This document shows, piece after piece, positions 9,006 through 18,363 of a stretch of DNA of 64,000 bases. The translations under genes were made by a program, and so were the position numbers. A model generated the notes under the pieces. The model was not told the DNA's origin, made no database searches, and saw only the letters and a list, made by a program, of their open reading frames with translations. Every line of letters starts with the position of its first letter. Within the stretch, counting starts at the first letter, position 1. The stretch is from Streptomyces sp. Je 1-332 (lineage in GTDB: Bacteria > Actinomycetota > Actinomycetes > Streptomycetales > Streptomycetaceae): the NCBI RefSeq assembly GCF_040730185.1, contig NZ_CP160402.1:2790001-2854000 (forward strand), read 5' to 3'.

Positions 9006-10469
9006 TCAGTCCTCCGACGGCTCCGTCGGGTCCTTCTTCTTGCGGAGGAGGAACATCGCTGTCGCGCCGAGGACGACCATGACCACCGCTATTCCGGCGA
9101 TCATCGGGGTCGCGTTGGAGCCGCCCGTTTCCGCGAGGTCGCCACCGCCCGTGCTCGTGCCGCCTGCCGATGCCGGGCTCGGGTCGGAGACCGGCTCGGC
9201 CTTGTTGCCGATCGCCTTGCTCTCGGTCTGGCAGTCGAGCACGCCCTTGAACCGCTTCTCGAAGCCGTTCGGGCCCTTGATCGTGAAGTCGTAGGCCTGG
9301 TCCTCCTGCAGCGGGATCGTCACCGTTCGCGACGTACCGGCCTCGATCGTGTGCTTGAGGCCCATGAGGCGGAATGTGAACGGCCGGTCGCCCTTGTTGC
9401 TCGCCGTGATGTCCACGCCGTTCTTGGCGCACTTCTTCTCCGCCGACAGCGCCGGTATCGCACCGTCCTTGGCCCATGTCGCGCTGGCCGTCGCGGAGAC
9501 CATGGACTCGCTGGAGCCCGCGAGGATCTGTGTCTGGCTCCGGGTCTCGGAGGCGAAGGCCCGGCCGACGGGAACCGTGGTCGACGCCTGGAGAGTGAGC
9601 GCCGCCGAGCCGTCCGGTGCGTCCTCGGGGACGTCGAAGAACAGCTGGCTGCCATCAGTCGCCGACGTGACGGGCTTGCCGTCCTTGCCGACGACCTTCA
9701 CTCCGCTCGCCAGCGCGTCCGCGGGCGGGGTCACGGATACGGCGTCCGCGTCCGTCCGCACGGTGACGGGACCCACCCGCTCCCCGGCGCGTCCGGAGAC
9801 CGCGGGCGGGTCGAGGGTCAGCGACGCCTTGGGCTCCGCCGCGCCGCGGGCGCTCTTGTAGAGGTAGTCCGCGAGCTTCTCGGCCTGCGGGTCGACGGCC
9901 TCCACCTCGGCGCTGTCCGAGTACCGCCAGATCGCGACCTGGGTGCCGGCCGCAGCCGCCTGCTCGGTGAGCGCACGTGCGCCCGCCTTGTGGGCCAGCG
10001 CGGCGAGGTCGTTCACCTGGGGGTAGGAGTTCTGCAGGATCCAGCGGATCCTGCCCGCGTCCTTGTTGCCGTTCAGCGAAGTGCCGCTCCAGGGGGTCTC
10101 CTGGTACTCCGCGTCCTTCTGCGTGGGGTTGTGGATGTCGACGCAGTACGTCTGCAGGGTGCCCCCGCCGTCCACGGACATCTCGAAGAGTCCGGCGGGC
10201 ACCTGCTGGCTGGCCCCGGCGTCACGGACGACGGCCTGGCCGTACGTCTGGAGCCCGCCCAGCGTCGCGAGGGCTCCCCCCTTGTGCTGCGGAGTCTCTT
10301 CCGCCGCGGCGGAACCCGCGCCGGCTATCGCGCCCGCCGCGAGCGCCCCGGTCGCCAGCGTCACCGCGGCGAGGCGCGCGGCGCCTCGTCTCCCCCGGGA
10401 CTGCGCAGAGCATGCGCGGCCCCCGGAGAGGGCAGAGAACGCCGACAACACTGATCGCGCAAAAGACAC
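9006..10469 (-). CDS. sortase-anchored surface protein with N-terminal thioester (TQXA) domain
   Basis: 487-residue exported protein. The GTG at 10467-10469 is preceded by GGAGGGG six bases upstream and starts a basic signal peptide ending near AGSAAAEE. The thioester domain follows: YGQAVV, then LQTYCVDI with the Cys, then TQVAIW with the Gln (TQXA), the pair able to form an internal thioester. Ig-like beta-rich segments follow, and then a low-complexity PSPASAGGTSTGGG linker. The sorting signal is LAETGG, a hydrophobic helix (IAGIAVVMVVLGATAMFLL) and a KKKD tail. LAXTG is the class E sortase motif of Streptomyces. Thioester domains can bind host or surface nucleophiles covalently, so an adhesin role is plausible. 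No sortase gene is in the window. Confidence 0.92.
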   Translation of the reverse strand: MSFARSVLSAFSALSGGRACSAQSRGRRGAARLAAVTLATGALAAGAIAGAGSAAAEETPQHKGGALATLGGLQTYGQAVVRDAGASQQVPAGLFEMSVDGGGTLQTYCVDIHNPTQKDAEYQETPWSGTSLNGNKDAGRIRWILQNSYPQVNDLAALAHKAGARALTEQAAAAGTQVAIWRYSDSAEVEAVDPQAEKLADYLYKSARGAAEPKASLTLDPPAVSGRAGERVGPVTVRTDADAVSVTPPADALASGVKVVGKDGKPVTSATDGSQLFFDVPEDAPDGSAALTLQASTTVPVGRAFASETRSQTQILAGSSESMVSATASATWAKDGAIPALSAEKKCAKNGVDITASNKGDRPFTFRLMGLKHTIEAGTSRTVTIPLQEDQAYDFTIKGPNGFEKRFKGVLDCQTESKAIGNKAEPVSDPSPASAGGTSTGGGDLAETGGSNATPMIAGIAVVMVVLGATAMFLLRKKKDPTEPSED

Positions 10470-10770
10470 AGAATTCCCCTCCGGACGGGACCCGTTCACT
10501 TCGAGGGGGGTGATCCCGCCAGCAGATCGAAAGGGGCAGAAACACCTGCCACCTGCGTGGCATCCGCTACCAACTGCCCCGTTAGCTACCTTCGGCATCC
10601 TAGGGACGCGGCACACCACGACCCCCCGTCCTACCGTTCGATAACCGATCCGACTCGGAATCGTTATCGCCAACAACCTTTCAGAACCGGTCTTATCGAC
10701 AAATCCACGGCACTCATTCGCCGATAAGCCGCACATCGGTCGCCCGCCCCCTGACTGCCCTGACGGTCCT
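10470..10770. other. 301-bp intergenic region upstream of the surface-protein gene
   Basis: This region lies between SsbB (whose gene ends at 10771) and the surface-protein start, both on the minus strand. It is visibly less G+C-rich near 10620-10700 (ATAACCGATCC, GTTATCGCC, TTATCGAC, CGATAAGCC), giving several TTATCG/CGATAA half sites. I see no ORF, tRNA or clear riboswitch fold. A promoter for the surface protein must lie here, but I cannot assign the -10 and -35 boxes confidently. Confidence 0.4.
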
Positions 10771-11208
10771 TCACCCCACCGGCTCCGGCTCGGGTTCGGG
10801 CTCAAGTACCGGCTCGCGCGCCGCCGCTGGGTCCGTCAGCGCCGCGTTCGCCTTGAGCACGCGCCGGAACGCCGCCGTCCCGCGCGAGAGATCGTGACCG
10901 ATGGTCATCGCGTCGATGTCCGCCGACGTCCAGTGCTGGCCGCCCCGCTCCTCGTCGCGCACCTTCAACTTGCCCTGCACGATCACGGGTTCACCGATCG
11001 TCAGTGACCCCTGCACGTTCGAACCGAGCGCTCGCCTCGCCCACACCGTGAAGAAGTTGGTGTGCCCGTCCGCCCAGACGTTCTGCACCGCGTCGTAGTA
11101 CCGCGCCGTCACCGCGAGCCGGAACCGCGCCACCGGCCCGGAGGGCAGTTCCCGGAACACCGGCGTCGTCGCCACGTTCCCCACCACCGTCACCAAGGTC
11201 TCGTTCAT
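10771..11208 (-). CDS. ssbB: single-stranded DNA-binding protein, SsbB type
   Basis: 145-residue OB-fold ssDNA-binding protein beginning MNETLVTVVGNVATTP and containing DGHTNFFTVWA (about 48-58) and VIVQGKLKVRDEE. It lacks the acidic DDDxPF-type C-terminal tip used by replicative SSBs to recruit partners; the tail is instead EPEPEPEPVG. This matches the second streptomycete paralogue SsbB, which is known to matter for chromosome segregation during sporulation rather than for general replication. Its position next to dynA-dynB fits a sporulation neighbourhood. An upstream gap of 176 bp separates it from dynB. Confidence 0.9.
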   Translation of the reverse strand: MNETLVTVVGNVATTPVFRELPSGPVARFRLAVTARYYDAVQNVWADGHTNFFTVWARRALGSNVQGSLTIGEPVIVQGKLKVRDEERGGQHWTSADIDAMTIGHDLSRGTAAFRRVLKANAALTDPAAAREPVLEPEPEPEPVG

Positions 11209-11384
11209 GCCGAACCCCTCCCTCGTCCACTCCGCTACCGCCGCCGCGGTGGTCGGTCCCGCGGCTTCGATCTCAGAGTGAACCGGTCGGCACGATCTCG
11301 CTGAGCCCTGTGGTCTACCGGGCAGTTGTGGAAAACTCCCTCACCCGAACGGGGCGCCCGGCCACCCTTCACCACGTACCACCC

Positions 11385-13445
11385 TCACCCCACCACCGCC
11401 CCCGTCACCCGCACGTACTGCTCCCGCACCTCCAGATACCGCAGCAGCTCAGCCGCCAGCGGATCCAGGACCCTCGCCCGCCCGCACCCGGCGGCCGCCT
11501 CCCGCAGCCGCCCTTCAGCGTCCTGGCCGTAGCGGCGCGCAGGACCCCGCGCCGCCATCCGGCTCCCCCACTCCACGCAGGGCCCGCCGACGATGCCGAC
11601 CAGCATCAACAGCACCGGTACGCCCAGATTCGGCTCCGCGATCCCGATGATCTGCGCCACCAGCCAGAGCCCGCCCACGACTTGGAGCAACGTCATCGCC
11701 GCCTGGGCGAGAACAGCGACCGGCCACCAGCCGGGCCGCGGAGGCCTCCCCTCCGGCACCCCGGCCGACACCGTCAGCTCGTCGAGCGCCTCGGGCAGCC
11801 CCTCCGAGCCACGCACGGCCGCCTCCCGCACGGCCTGACCCCAGGGCTGGGGCAACCCGTAAGCGGCCTCGTCGGCGACCGTGCGCACCGCGTTCTCGAC
11901 GCGCTGCCGGGCCGTGGCCTCCTCGTCCGGCGGCGTCTGTGCCACGGGCCAGCCGATGCCCCGCGGCGCGCGCTGGGCCTCGTACCAACGCCACAGCCTC
12001 AGCCATGGCGTGCCGCACGCCTTGCCCGCGTTGCGCTGCCAGGCCCGTTCCGCGGCCTGCCCCGCGGCCGCCGCGCCCACCGCGTCCGCGAGCCGGTCGG
12101 TGAACTCCTCGCGCGCTTCTTCACTGAGCCCGATCCACGACCTGCCCCGGCCTCCGTGCCACCCGGCCCCGGCCGCGTACACCGGCCACAGCTCGTCGGC
12201 GGTGGCGTCCAGGTCGGCCGCGATCCGCCGGGCGGCGGCGCCTCGCTCCTTGGTGAACTGGCCAAGGGTCTCCCGGAGTTCACCGATCCCGTCACCGGTC
12301 AGCGCGGACAGGGCGAGCACGGTGGCGCCGGGCTCGCCGTGCTCGCCGAGGGCGATGCCGTCCTCGTCGAGCAGCCTTCGTAGATCGTCGAGCACCTGGT
12401 CGGCGGCGTCGCCGGGCAGCCGGTCCACCTGGTTGAGCACGACGAACATGACCTCGGCGTGACCCGCCATGGGCCGCAAGTAGCGCTCGTGGAGCATGGC
12501 GTCGGCGTACTTCTCGGGGTCGACGACCCAGATGACCGCGTCGACGAGGGCGAGGATCCGGTCCACGTGCGCGCGGTGCTCCCCGACCGCCGAGTCGTGG
12601 TCGGGCAGGTCGATCAGGACCAGCCCCTCCAGCGTGTCCGTGTCCGGGCCCTGGAGCGGGCGTCTGCGCAGCCGTCCCGGGATGCCGAGCCGGTCGAGCA
12701 GCGCCGCGGCGCCGTCGGTCCAGCTGCAGCCGATGGGGGCCGCCGTGGTCGGCCTGCGGACGCCGGTCTCCGAGATCGTCACCCCGGCCAGGGCGTTGAA
12801 CAGCGTCGACTTGCCGCTCCCCGTGGCGCCCGCGATGGCGACGACCGTGTGCCTCCCGGAGAGTCTGCGCCGGGCGGCTGCCTCGTCGAGGACGCGGCCC
12901 GCCTCGGCGAGCGTGGCGCTGTCCAGCCGGGTGCGCGAGAGTCCCACGAGTTCACGCAGGGCGTCGAGCCGGGCGCGCAGGGGCCCTTCGTAGGCGGTCG
13001 AAATGCCGGACGGGGCTTCGGTCGAAGTGCTGGATGTGCTGGATGACATGCTGGATGCCGTACTGGAGAGAGCACCGGATGGCGTAGCGGACGGTGCTCC
13101 GGACGGGGTCTCCGACGAGGCACTCGAGGCATACGGGTCGAAGCCACCTCCGGGCCGCCCGCCTCCCGAACGGCCCCCCGAGCCGCCGCCCACCTCTCCG
13201 TTCGCCCCGGCTCCCGCTCCCTCGACGGAGCCCTCGCGCGTGGCGCCGCCGCGTCGCGCGATCAGCCCGTCGTCCCAGACGCCCTCGGAGTCGCCACGGG
13301 CCTCCCCGGCAGCGTCCTCGGAATTCTTCCGACCCTTGCGAGGCTGATCACGCTCACGCTCGCGCTCGCGATCAGCCTCCCGCTCGCGTTCGGGCTCGTG
13401 CTCACGCTCGGGCTCGCGCTCGGTGTGATCAGTGACAGCAGTCAC
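11385..13445 (-). CDS. dynB: dynamin-like GTPase DynB (YfjP-type GTPase with membrane hairpin)
   Basis: 686-residue GTPase. It starts with a charged Glu/Arg repeat region (EREPERE units, residues about 8-40) and a Ser/Thr/Pro-rich segment (about 105-145). The G domain has the P-loop GATGSGKSTLFNAL (about 207), switch Thr in RRPTTAA and a DLPDHDS G3. Near the C-terminus are two hydrophobic helices (VAVLAQAAMTLLQVVGGLWL and PVLLMLVGIVGG), a membrane hairpin as known for DynB. In S. venezuelae, DynA and DynB stabilise FtsZ rings in sporulation septa. The GTG start follows AGGAGAGG, which overlaps the dynA stop. Only 6 bp separate the genes, so they form one operon. Confidence 0.88.
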   Translation of the reverse strand: MTAVTDHTEREPEREHEPEREREADRERERERDQPRKGRKNSEDAAGEARGDSEGVWDDGLIARRGGATREGSVEGAGAGANGEVGGGSGGRSGGGRPGGGFDPYASSASSETPSGAPSATPSGALSSTASSMSSSTSSTSTEAPSGISTAYEGPLRARLDALRELVGLSRTRLDSATLAEAGRVLDEAAARRRLSGRHTVVAIAGATGSGKSTLFNALAGVTISETGVRRPTTAAPIGCSWTDGAAALLDRLGIPGRLRRRPLQGPDTDTLEGLVLIDLPDHDSAVGEHRAHVDRILALVDAVIWVVDPEKYADAMLHERYLRPMAGHAEVMFVVLNQVDRLPGDAADQVLDDLRRLLDEDGIALGEHGEPGATVLALSALTGDGIGELRETLGQFTKERGAAARRIAADLDATADELWPVYAAGAGWHGGRGRSWIGLSEEAREEFTDRLADAVGAAAAGQAAERAWQRNAGKACGTPWLRLWRWYEAQRAPRGIGWPVAQTPPDEEATARQRVENAVRTVADEAAYGLPQPWGQAVREAAVRGSEGLPEALDELTVSAGVPEGRPPRPGWWPVAVLAQAAMTLLQVVGGLWLVAQIIGIAEPNLGVPVLLMLVGIVGGPCVEWGSRMAARGPARRYGQDAEGRLREAAAGCGRARVLDPLAAELLRYLEVREQYVRVTGAVVG

Positions 13446-13451
13446 CGCGGG

Positions 13452-15146
13452 TCACCTCTCCTTCTGCAGTACGGACAGCGCGGCGATCAGGTCGGCCTGG
13501 GGTTCGGGGTTCACGTCGAGGGCGTCGAGAGGTGCGAGGCGACGCTCGCGCTCCGCGCCCAGGACGTTGTCGATGTACGTGGAGAGCAGGCGTCCGCCCC
13601 GGTCCCGCAGCCGGAGCGCTCCGTGGGCGCCGATCCGCTCGGCGAGCGTCTCGCCGGCCGAGCGGCCGCGGTCCCCGCCGAGCAGAGCCGTGGCGAGCAG
13701 GGCGGCGACCATCTCGGGGTCCGGGAGGAAGTTCTTCTCGACCCGGTCGAGCCCGCGGACCTCGTCCTCCGCGTACTCCTCCAGGACGCGTCGCCAGCGG
13801 CGTACCGCCATCCCGATGCGGTGTTCGGCGCTCTCGGCGCTCTCGATGGACCGGTCACGGTCGCCGAGCCCGGGGGCGGCGGCGGCCGGTTCGCGCCGCC
13901 ACACCTCGTCGATGCGCTCGTCGGCGGCCGTCACCGCGCACAGCAGGAGCGCCTCCAGGCTCTCGGAGACGGCGTCGAGGAGCTCACCGGCGCCGCAGTC
14001 CAGGGGGTAGCTGCGCCAGCGCTTCAGCGCGTCGCCCGCGAGGACGGCACCGGCCTGCAAACGCTCCCGCACGCGCGCGTGCTCGCGTCCGTACGCCTCG
14101 TCGACGGCGGAGGTGAGCCGCAGAGCGGCCGCGTACTGGCTGGCGACGGCGCCCGCGAGCTCCGGGACCCGCACGTTCAGGGACTGGATGACGCCGTGGG
14201 CCGTGCGGGCGATGGCTTCTCCGCGGGCCGCGGGCTCCTGGGACCGGTGAGTGAGCCAGGCCCGCAGCGGCGCCACGGCGGTGGCGGGAAGCAGCCCGCC
14301 GCCACGGGTGGACTCGGGCAGCTCGGGCACGGTGAAGCGCGGGACGTCGCCCAGGCCGGCCTTGACGAGCAGCGCCCCGTACTGCCGCGACACCTCGGCC
14401 ACCAGCTGGTGCGGCACCCGGTCGAGGACGGTGACGAGGGTGGCGTCGTGCTCCTTGGCGGTACGCAGCAGGTGCCAGGGCACGGCGTCCGCGTACCGGG
14501 ACGCGGTGGTCACCATGACCCAGACGTCGGCCGCCGAGATCAGCTCGGCGGCGAGGGTCCGGTTGTCGGCGACGAGGGAGTCCACGTCGGGGGCGTCCAG
14601 GAGCGCGAGCCCCTGGGGCAGGGTCTCCGAGGTCTCGATGCGCAGCGCGCGCTCGCCGTCGGGGGTCAGTGGGAGCAGCTCGTCGCTCCCGTCGTCGTCC
14701 TCGTCGTCCGCGGCCGAAGGCTCCGGACGGGGCACCCACACGCGCGTGAGGTCGGGCAGTACGCGCATGCCGGCGAACCAGTGATGATCCTCCGGATGGC
14801 ATACGAGGACCGGGGTCCGCGTCGTCGGGCGCAGCACCCCCGCCTCACTGACCTGCCGGCCGACGAGGGAGTTCATGAGGGTCGACTTGCCCGCCCCGGT
14901 GGAACCCCCGATCACGGCGAGCAGCGGTGCTTCGGGGGCCCGCAAGCGGGGCACCAAGTAGTCGTCGAGCTGGGCAAGGAGCTCGTCCCGGTTGGCACGC
15001 GCGCGTGGCGCCCCCGGCAAGGGGAGCGGAAAGCGTGCGGCGGCGACACGCTCGCGCAGGGCGGAGAGTGCGTCGAGCAGTTGAGGCCGTACGTCCAAGG
15101 TCACCACATGCGAAGAATGCCCAATTTTGGCGGCTTTCTGAAGCAT
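13452..15146 (-). CDS. dynA: dynamin-like GTPase DynA
   Basis: 564-residue dynamin-type GTPase without an obvious membrane helix. The P-loop is [17 protein letters not shown], followed by switch [15 protein letters not shown] and a G3 region LLDAPDVDS. The remaining two thirds are helical, as in dynamin stalks. It acts with DynB at sporulation septa. I chose ATG 15146 ([12 protein letters not shown]), with AGGGGTG upstream, over the open-frame start at 15263. An internal GTG just before [12 protein letters not shown] is a second possible start. Its upstream region carries two GACAC motifs, the reported core of WhiA sites. Confidence 0.88.
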   Translation of the reverse strand: MLQKAAKIGHSSHVVTLDVRPQLLDALSALRERVAAARFPLPLPGAPRARANRDELLAQLDDYLVPRLRAPEAPLLAVIGGSTGAGKSTLMNSLVGRQVSEAGVLRPTTRTPVLVCHPEDHHWFAGMRVLPDLTRVWVPRPEPSAADDEDDDGSDELLPLTPDGERALRIETSETLPQGLALLDAPDVDSLVADNRTLAAELISAADVWVMVTTASRYADAVPWHLLRTAKEHDATLVTVLDRVPHQLVAEVSRQYGALLVKAGLGDVPRFTVPELPESTRGGGLLPATAVAPLRAWLTHRSQEPAARGEAIARTAHGVIQSLNVRVPELAGAVASQYAAALRLTSAVDEAYGREHARVRERLQAGAVLAGDALKRWRSYPLDCGAGELLDAVSESLEALLLCAVTAADERIDEVWRREPAAAAPGLGDRDRSIESAESAEHRIGMAVRRWRRVLEEYAEDEVRGLDRVEKNFLPDPEMVAALLATALLGGDRGRSAGETLAERIGAHGALRLRDRGGRLLSTYIDNVLGAERERRLAPLDALDVNPEPQADLIAALSVLQKER

Positions 15147-15149
15147 ATG

Positions 15150-15175
15150 GACACCCCTGCGCGCCGATCGGACAC
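15150..15175 (+). promoter_or_regulatory. possible WhiA-type GACAC sites upstream of dynA
   Basis: GACAC occurs at 15150-15154 and again at 15171-15175 on the plus strand, immediately upstream of the dynA start (minus strand). GACAC is the published core of the sporulation regulator WhiA. Two copies 21 bp apart, about two helical turns, are suggestive, but a 5-bp motif is common by chance. No -10 and -35 pair could be fixed. Confidence 0.35.
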
Positions 15176-15414
15176 ACGGGATGGAAGGGGCGACTGGGGC
15201 ACAGGCATAACGAGTGCACAACACCCGGGGCGCGAGACGCCAAAAGCGATGCGAGATTCGCACCTGCCTGCGATTATCAGGACCGCTTCACTGAACCTCC
15301 ACATAGTGCCGCGGAGGCGAAGCACCAGGGACAAGGACCCGGGAGCCCTATCCTTGTCCCCGGCATGGTCACGGCTCGTCCCCACCCGGGCTCCAGGCCA
15401 CCGGCCACCGTCCG

Positions 15415-15487
15415 GCCCCCGTAGCTCAGTGGATAGAGCAGGCGCCTTCTAAGCGCTTGGCCGCAGGTTCGAGTCCTGCCGGGGGCG
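15415..15487 (+). tRNA. tRNA-Arg (anticodon TCT)
   Basis: A 73-nt cloverleaf. The acceptor stem pairs GCCCCCG (15415-15421) with CGGGGGC (15480-15486), and the discriminator base is 15487. The D-arm has the GCTCAGTGGATAGAGC pattern. The anticodon stem-loop is GCGCCTTCTAAGCGC with anticodon TCT (reads AGA/AGG, Arg). The T-arm is GCAGG TTCGAGT CCTGC. No CCA is encoded. It lies convergently beside the acyl-CoA ligase gene. Confidence 0.96.
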
Positions 15488-15502
15488 CTTCAGTCCATCC
15501 GT

Positions 15503-17452
15503 TCAGTGTGTGGGGGCGGCGTACAGTGTTTCGATCTCCGTCGCGTATGCCGTTGTCACCGCGTGGCGTTTGATCTTCAGGGACGGGGTGAGCAGGCCGT
15601 TCTCCTCGGTGAACTCGCCCTCGACCAGGGTGAACCTGCGGATGGACTCGGCCTGTGAGACCGCCGCGTTGGCGTAGTCCACGGCCTTCTGGATCTCCGC
15701 GATCATCTTCGGGTCCCGGCACAGCTCGGCGAGCGGGGTGTCCTTGGGGCGCTTGCGCACGGCGAGCCAGTGCTCGACGGCCTCCGGGTCCAGCGTGACG
15801 AGCGCCGCGACGTACGAGCGGTTGTCGCCGACGACGATGCACTGTCCGACCGGTGCCCGGCTGCGCAGCCGGTCCTCCAGGATCGCCGGGGAGACGTTCT
15901 TGCCCCCGGACGTGACGATGATGTCCTTCTTGCGCCCGGTGATCGTGAGGTAGCCGTCCTCGTCGAGCGCCCCCAGATCGCCGGTCGCGAACCACTCGTC
16001 CCGCAGCACGGCGTCCGTCGCCGCCGGGTTGTTCCAGTACGACCCGAAGACGATGCCGCCCTTGACGAGCACCTCGCCGTCGTCCGCGATGCGTATGGAC
16101 GTGCCCGGCACCGGCGTCCCCACCGTGCCGGGGCGGGGCTTCAGCGGTGGTGTGATGGTCGCGGCGGCCGTGGTCTCCGTCAGGCCGTACCCCTCGTAGA
16201 TGATGATCCCGGCGGCGTAGAAGAAGAGGTTGAGGCGACGGTCGAGGGGGGAGCCGCCGCTGATCGCGTACCGCAGCCTGCCGCCGACCTCCTTGCGGAT
16301 GCGGCGGTAGACCAGCAGTTCGTACAGCGCCCAGCCGAGGTAGAGACCGAGGGAGGGTCCTGAGCCGCGCGTGCCCTTGTCCTTTCCCGCATCGAGGAAC
16401 TTGTTCAGGTACGCATCGCCGAACCGCACCGCGATCCCCTCGGCCCGGTCGAAGGACGCGGCCCGTCCGATCTTCTCCGCTGTCGCACGGCCTGTGTCGT
16501 GGATCTTCTCGAAGAGGTACGGGACACCGACGACGAACGTCGGCCTGAACGAGCGCAGTTCGGGGCGCAGTTCGTCCGGCTTGATGCTCGGGCAGTGGCC
16601 CAGTTCGATGCGGGCGAGCATGCAGGCGATCTGGATGGTGCGGCCCAGGATGTGGGCGAGGGGAAGGAAGAGCAGCGTGGAGGCGACCTGGCCGGTGATC
16701 TCCTTGAAGATGGGGTGCAGCAGGTCGACCGTGTTCGCGGCCTCCGCGAGCAGATTGCCGTGGGTGAGGACGCAGCCCTTCGGCTTGCCCATCGTGCCCG
16801 ACGTGTAGCAGATGGTGGCGATGGATTCCGGGGTGAGGGCGGCCCTCCTCTTGGCCACCTCCTCGTCGGGCAACTCTCCGCCCTGATTCGCAAGTTCGGC
16901 CAAGGCCCCGTTGTCGACGCTGAGGATGCGCGGCGGCTCTGCGAGGCCCGCGACCGCCGTCTGGGCCGTCGCGACGTTCTCCTCCGTCTCCACGATCAGC
17001 AGCGTCGCACCGGAGTCCCGTACGATCCACTCGATCTGTTCCGCCGCCGATGTCGCGTACACGGGCACGGCCTGCCCGCCCGCCGCCCAGATCGCGAAGT
17101 CCAGTACGGCCCACTCGTACCGCGTACGGGACATCAGCGCGACCCGGCCGCCTGGCTGAAGCCCGGCGGCTATCAACCCCTTCGCCGTGGCGGTGACTTC
17201 GTGCGCGAAGGCCGCCGCGGTGATCGGGCGCCACTGGCCGGCCTGCTTGCGGCGCAGGACGATCGCGCCGGGCGCCTCTGCGGCGTTCGTGAAGGGGATG
17301 TCGGCGGTGCTGCCCGCGGTGGCCTTCGGCGCGAGCGCGGCGGTGCGTGCCTCGCGCACGGTTCCGTGCTCGTCCCTGACGATCTCCACCGGGGCGCGAT
17401 CGGCCAGCTCGCTGTGGCGTTGCGCCCGTTTCAGGTCCTTGCGTACGCCCAT
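15503..17452 (-). CDS. AMP-dependent long-chain acyl-CoA synthetase (FadD15-like)
   Basis: 649-residue ANL-superfamily ligase that activates fatty acids with ATP and CoA. The AMP-binding P-loop reads ICYTSGTMGKPKGCVLTHGN (about residue 190), and the later motifs EGYGLTETTA and ATGDLG (with YLTITGRKKDI) are in place. The length and the C-terminal domain (LYAAPTH end) fit actinobacterial long-chain acyl-CoA ligases. A GTG at 17476 is possible, but the ATG at 17452 has GGGAG seven bases upstream. The 16 bp after tRNA-Arg hold its stop side. Its promoter contains CTTACT and CTTACC half sites like those before the SCP2 gene, suggesting control by the TetR regulator next door. Confidence 0.9.
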   Translation of the reverse strand: MGVRKDLKRAQRHSELADRAPVEIVRDEHGTVREARTAALAPKATAGSTADIPFTNAAEAPGAIVLRRKQAGQWRPITAAAFAHEVTATAKGLIAAGLQPGGRVALMSRTRYEWAVLDFAIWAAGGQAVPVYATSAAEQIEWIVRDSGATLLIVETEENVATAQTAVAGLAEPPRILSVDNGALAELANQGGELPDEEVAKRRAALTPESIATICYTSGTMGKPKGCVLTHGNLLAEAANTVDLLHPIFKEITGQVASTLLFLPLAHILGRTIQIACMLARIELGHCPSIKPDELRPELRSFRPTFVVGVPYLFEKIHDTGRATAEKIGRAASFDRAEGIAVRFGDAYLNKFLDAGKDKGTRGSGPSLGLYLGWALYELLVYRRIRKEVGGRLRYAISGGSPLDRRLNLFFYAAGIIIYEGYGLTETTAAATITPPLKPRPGTVGTPVPGTSIRIADDGEVLVKGGIVFGSYWNNPAATDAVLRDEWFATGDLGALDEDGYLTITGRKKDIIVTSGGKNVSPAILEDRLRSRAPVGQCIVVGDNRSYVAALVTLDPEAVEHWLAVRKRPKDTPLAELCRDPKMIAEIQKAVDYANAAVSQAESIRRFTLVEGEFTEENGLLTPSLKIKRHAVTTAYATEIETLYAAPTH

Positions 17453-17564
17453 GACGGCTCCCGGCTCCCGGCTCACGGCTACCTGTCAGATGCTGACGTG
17501 CTGAGGTCTCGCAGAGGTCGTGCTCAGGTCGTGCTGAGGTCGTTCAGAGGTGTTGCGGTGCGTT

Positions 17565-17586
17565 CTTACTGAGGGGTCAACTTACC
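17565..17586. promoter_or_regulatory. CTTACT/CTTACC half sites upstream of the acyl-CoA ligase gene
   Basis: CTTACT at 17565-17570 and CTTACC at 17581-17586 lie in the gap between the ligase gene and the TetR gene. The same half site, as AGTAAG or CTTAC, is repeated in the TetR-SCP2 promoter at 18364-18397. The two copies here are direct rather than inverted, so this is a weaker match. Nearby (about 17500-17552) there is also a run of degenerate AGGTCGTGCTG-like direct repeats. Confidence 0.4.
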
Positions 17587-17661
17587 TGCGCGTAGGGAAA
17601 GTTCAATGGGGCGGGCGTCGAAGAAATCGGGGTGTGAGTACCGGGTCGGCGGCTAGAGCGC

Positions 17662-18336
17662 TCACTCCGGTGAGCGCGGGGCCTGCGGCACCCACACCTC
17701 CCCCTCGAGCACCCGCCCCATCCCCACCCACACCATGTTCATCAACCGCAGCGTGACCCCCTCCGGCGACTGGCCCGGGTGGCCGCCCATCCAGTCGGTG
17801 AGCGAGTCCGCCGCGCCGACCAGCGCGTACGCGACGAAGTCGGCGTCTTCCTCGTCCAGTTGGGAGCCGCCGGGGTTCTCCGCGATGCCGTCCCGCACCA
17901 GGCCCGCCACCTGCGCCATCACCGCCCGCCGCGCGTCGGCGACGGCAGTCGCGATCGCCTCGCTCAGCTCCGATGCCTGGCGGTGCAGCACGATCCAGCT
18001 GTCGCGGTGCTCGGCCACGAAGGCGAAGAACGCCGAAAGGCCCGCGTGCAGGCGTAGTTCGGGCGCGTCGCCACCCGCGCGCGCCGCGCCTTGGAAGGCG
18101 GCGACCAGGCGGTCCGCCTCCCGCCGCAGGCAAGCGAGGAAGAGCCCCTCCTTGGAGTCGAGATAGAGATAGACCATCGGCTTGGAGATCCCGGCCAGTT
18201 CGGCGATCTCGTCCACGGACGCGGCGTGGTAGCCGCGCTTGGCGAAGACCGTCACCGCCACGTCGATGATCTGCTGCTCGCGCTCCTGGCGCGGAACGCG
18301 CCGACGCCTTCCCTCAGTTCTCCCGTTGACCGTCAC
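17662..18336 (-). CDS. TetR-family transcriptional regulator
   Basis: 224-residue repressor. The N-terminal helix-turn-helix is VFAKRGYHAASVDEIAELAG (about residues 30-49) followed by ISKPMVYLYLDSKEGLF, a textbook TetR DNA-binding region. The C-terminal ligand domain is helical. It lies between an acyl-CoA ligase gene and an SCP2/acyl-CoA dehydrogenase pair, which points to a fatty-acyl ligand. It is divergent from the SCP2 gene, with overlapping AGTAA/TTACT palindromes in the 69-bp gap, so it probably represses both itself and its neighbour. Confidence 0.93.
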   Translation of the reverse strand: MTVNGRTEGRRRRVPRQEREQQIIDVAVTVFAKRGYHAASVDEIAELAGISKPMVYLYLDSKEGLFLACLRREADRLVAAFQGAARAGGDAPELRLHAGLSAFFAFVAEHRDSWIVLHRQASELSEAIATAVADARRAVMAQVAGLVRDGIAENPGGSQLDEEDADFVAYALVGAADSLTDWMGGHPGQSPEGVTLRLMNMVWVGMGRVLEGEVWVPQAPRSPE

Positions 18337-18363
18337 CCTTGCAGCCTCCCAGACTCAGGGCTA

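Noticed and set aside
8338..9477. 379-residue protein on the minus strand
   Set aside because: Its first part lies over the surface-protein gene in another frame and has shadow composition. Only the part from ATG 8958 looks coding.
10470..10770. Riboswitch upstream of the surface-protein gene
   Set aside because: Inverted GATC elements and small stems exist, but I could not fit them to a known riboswitch consensus.
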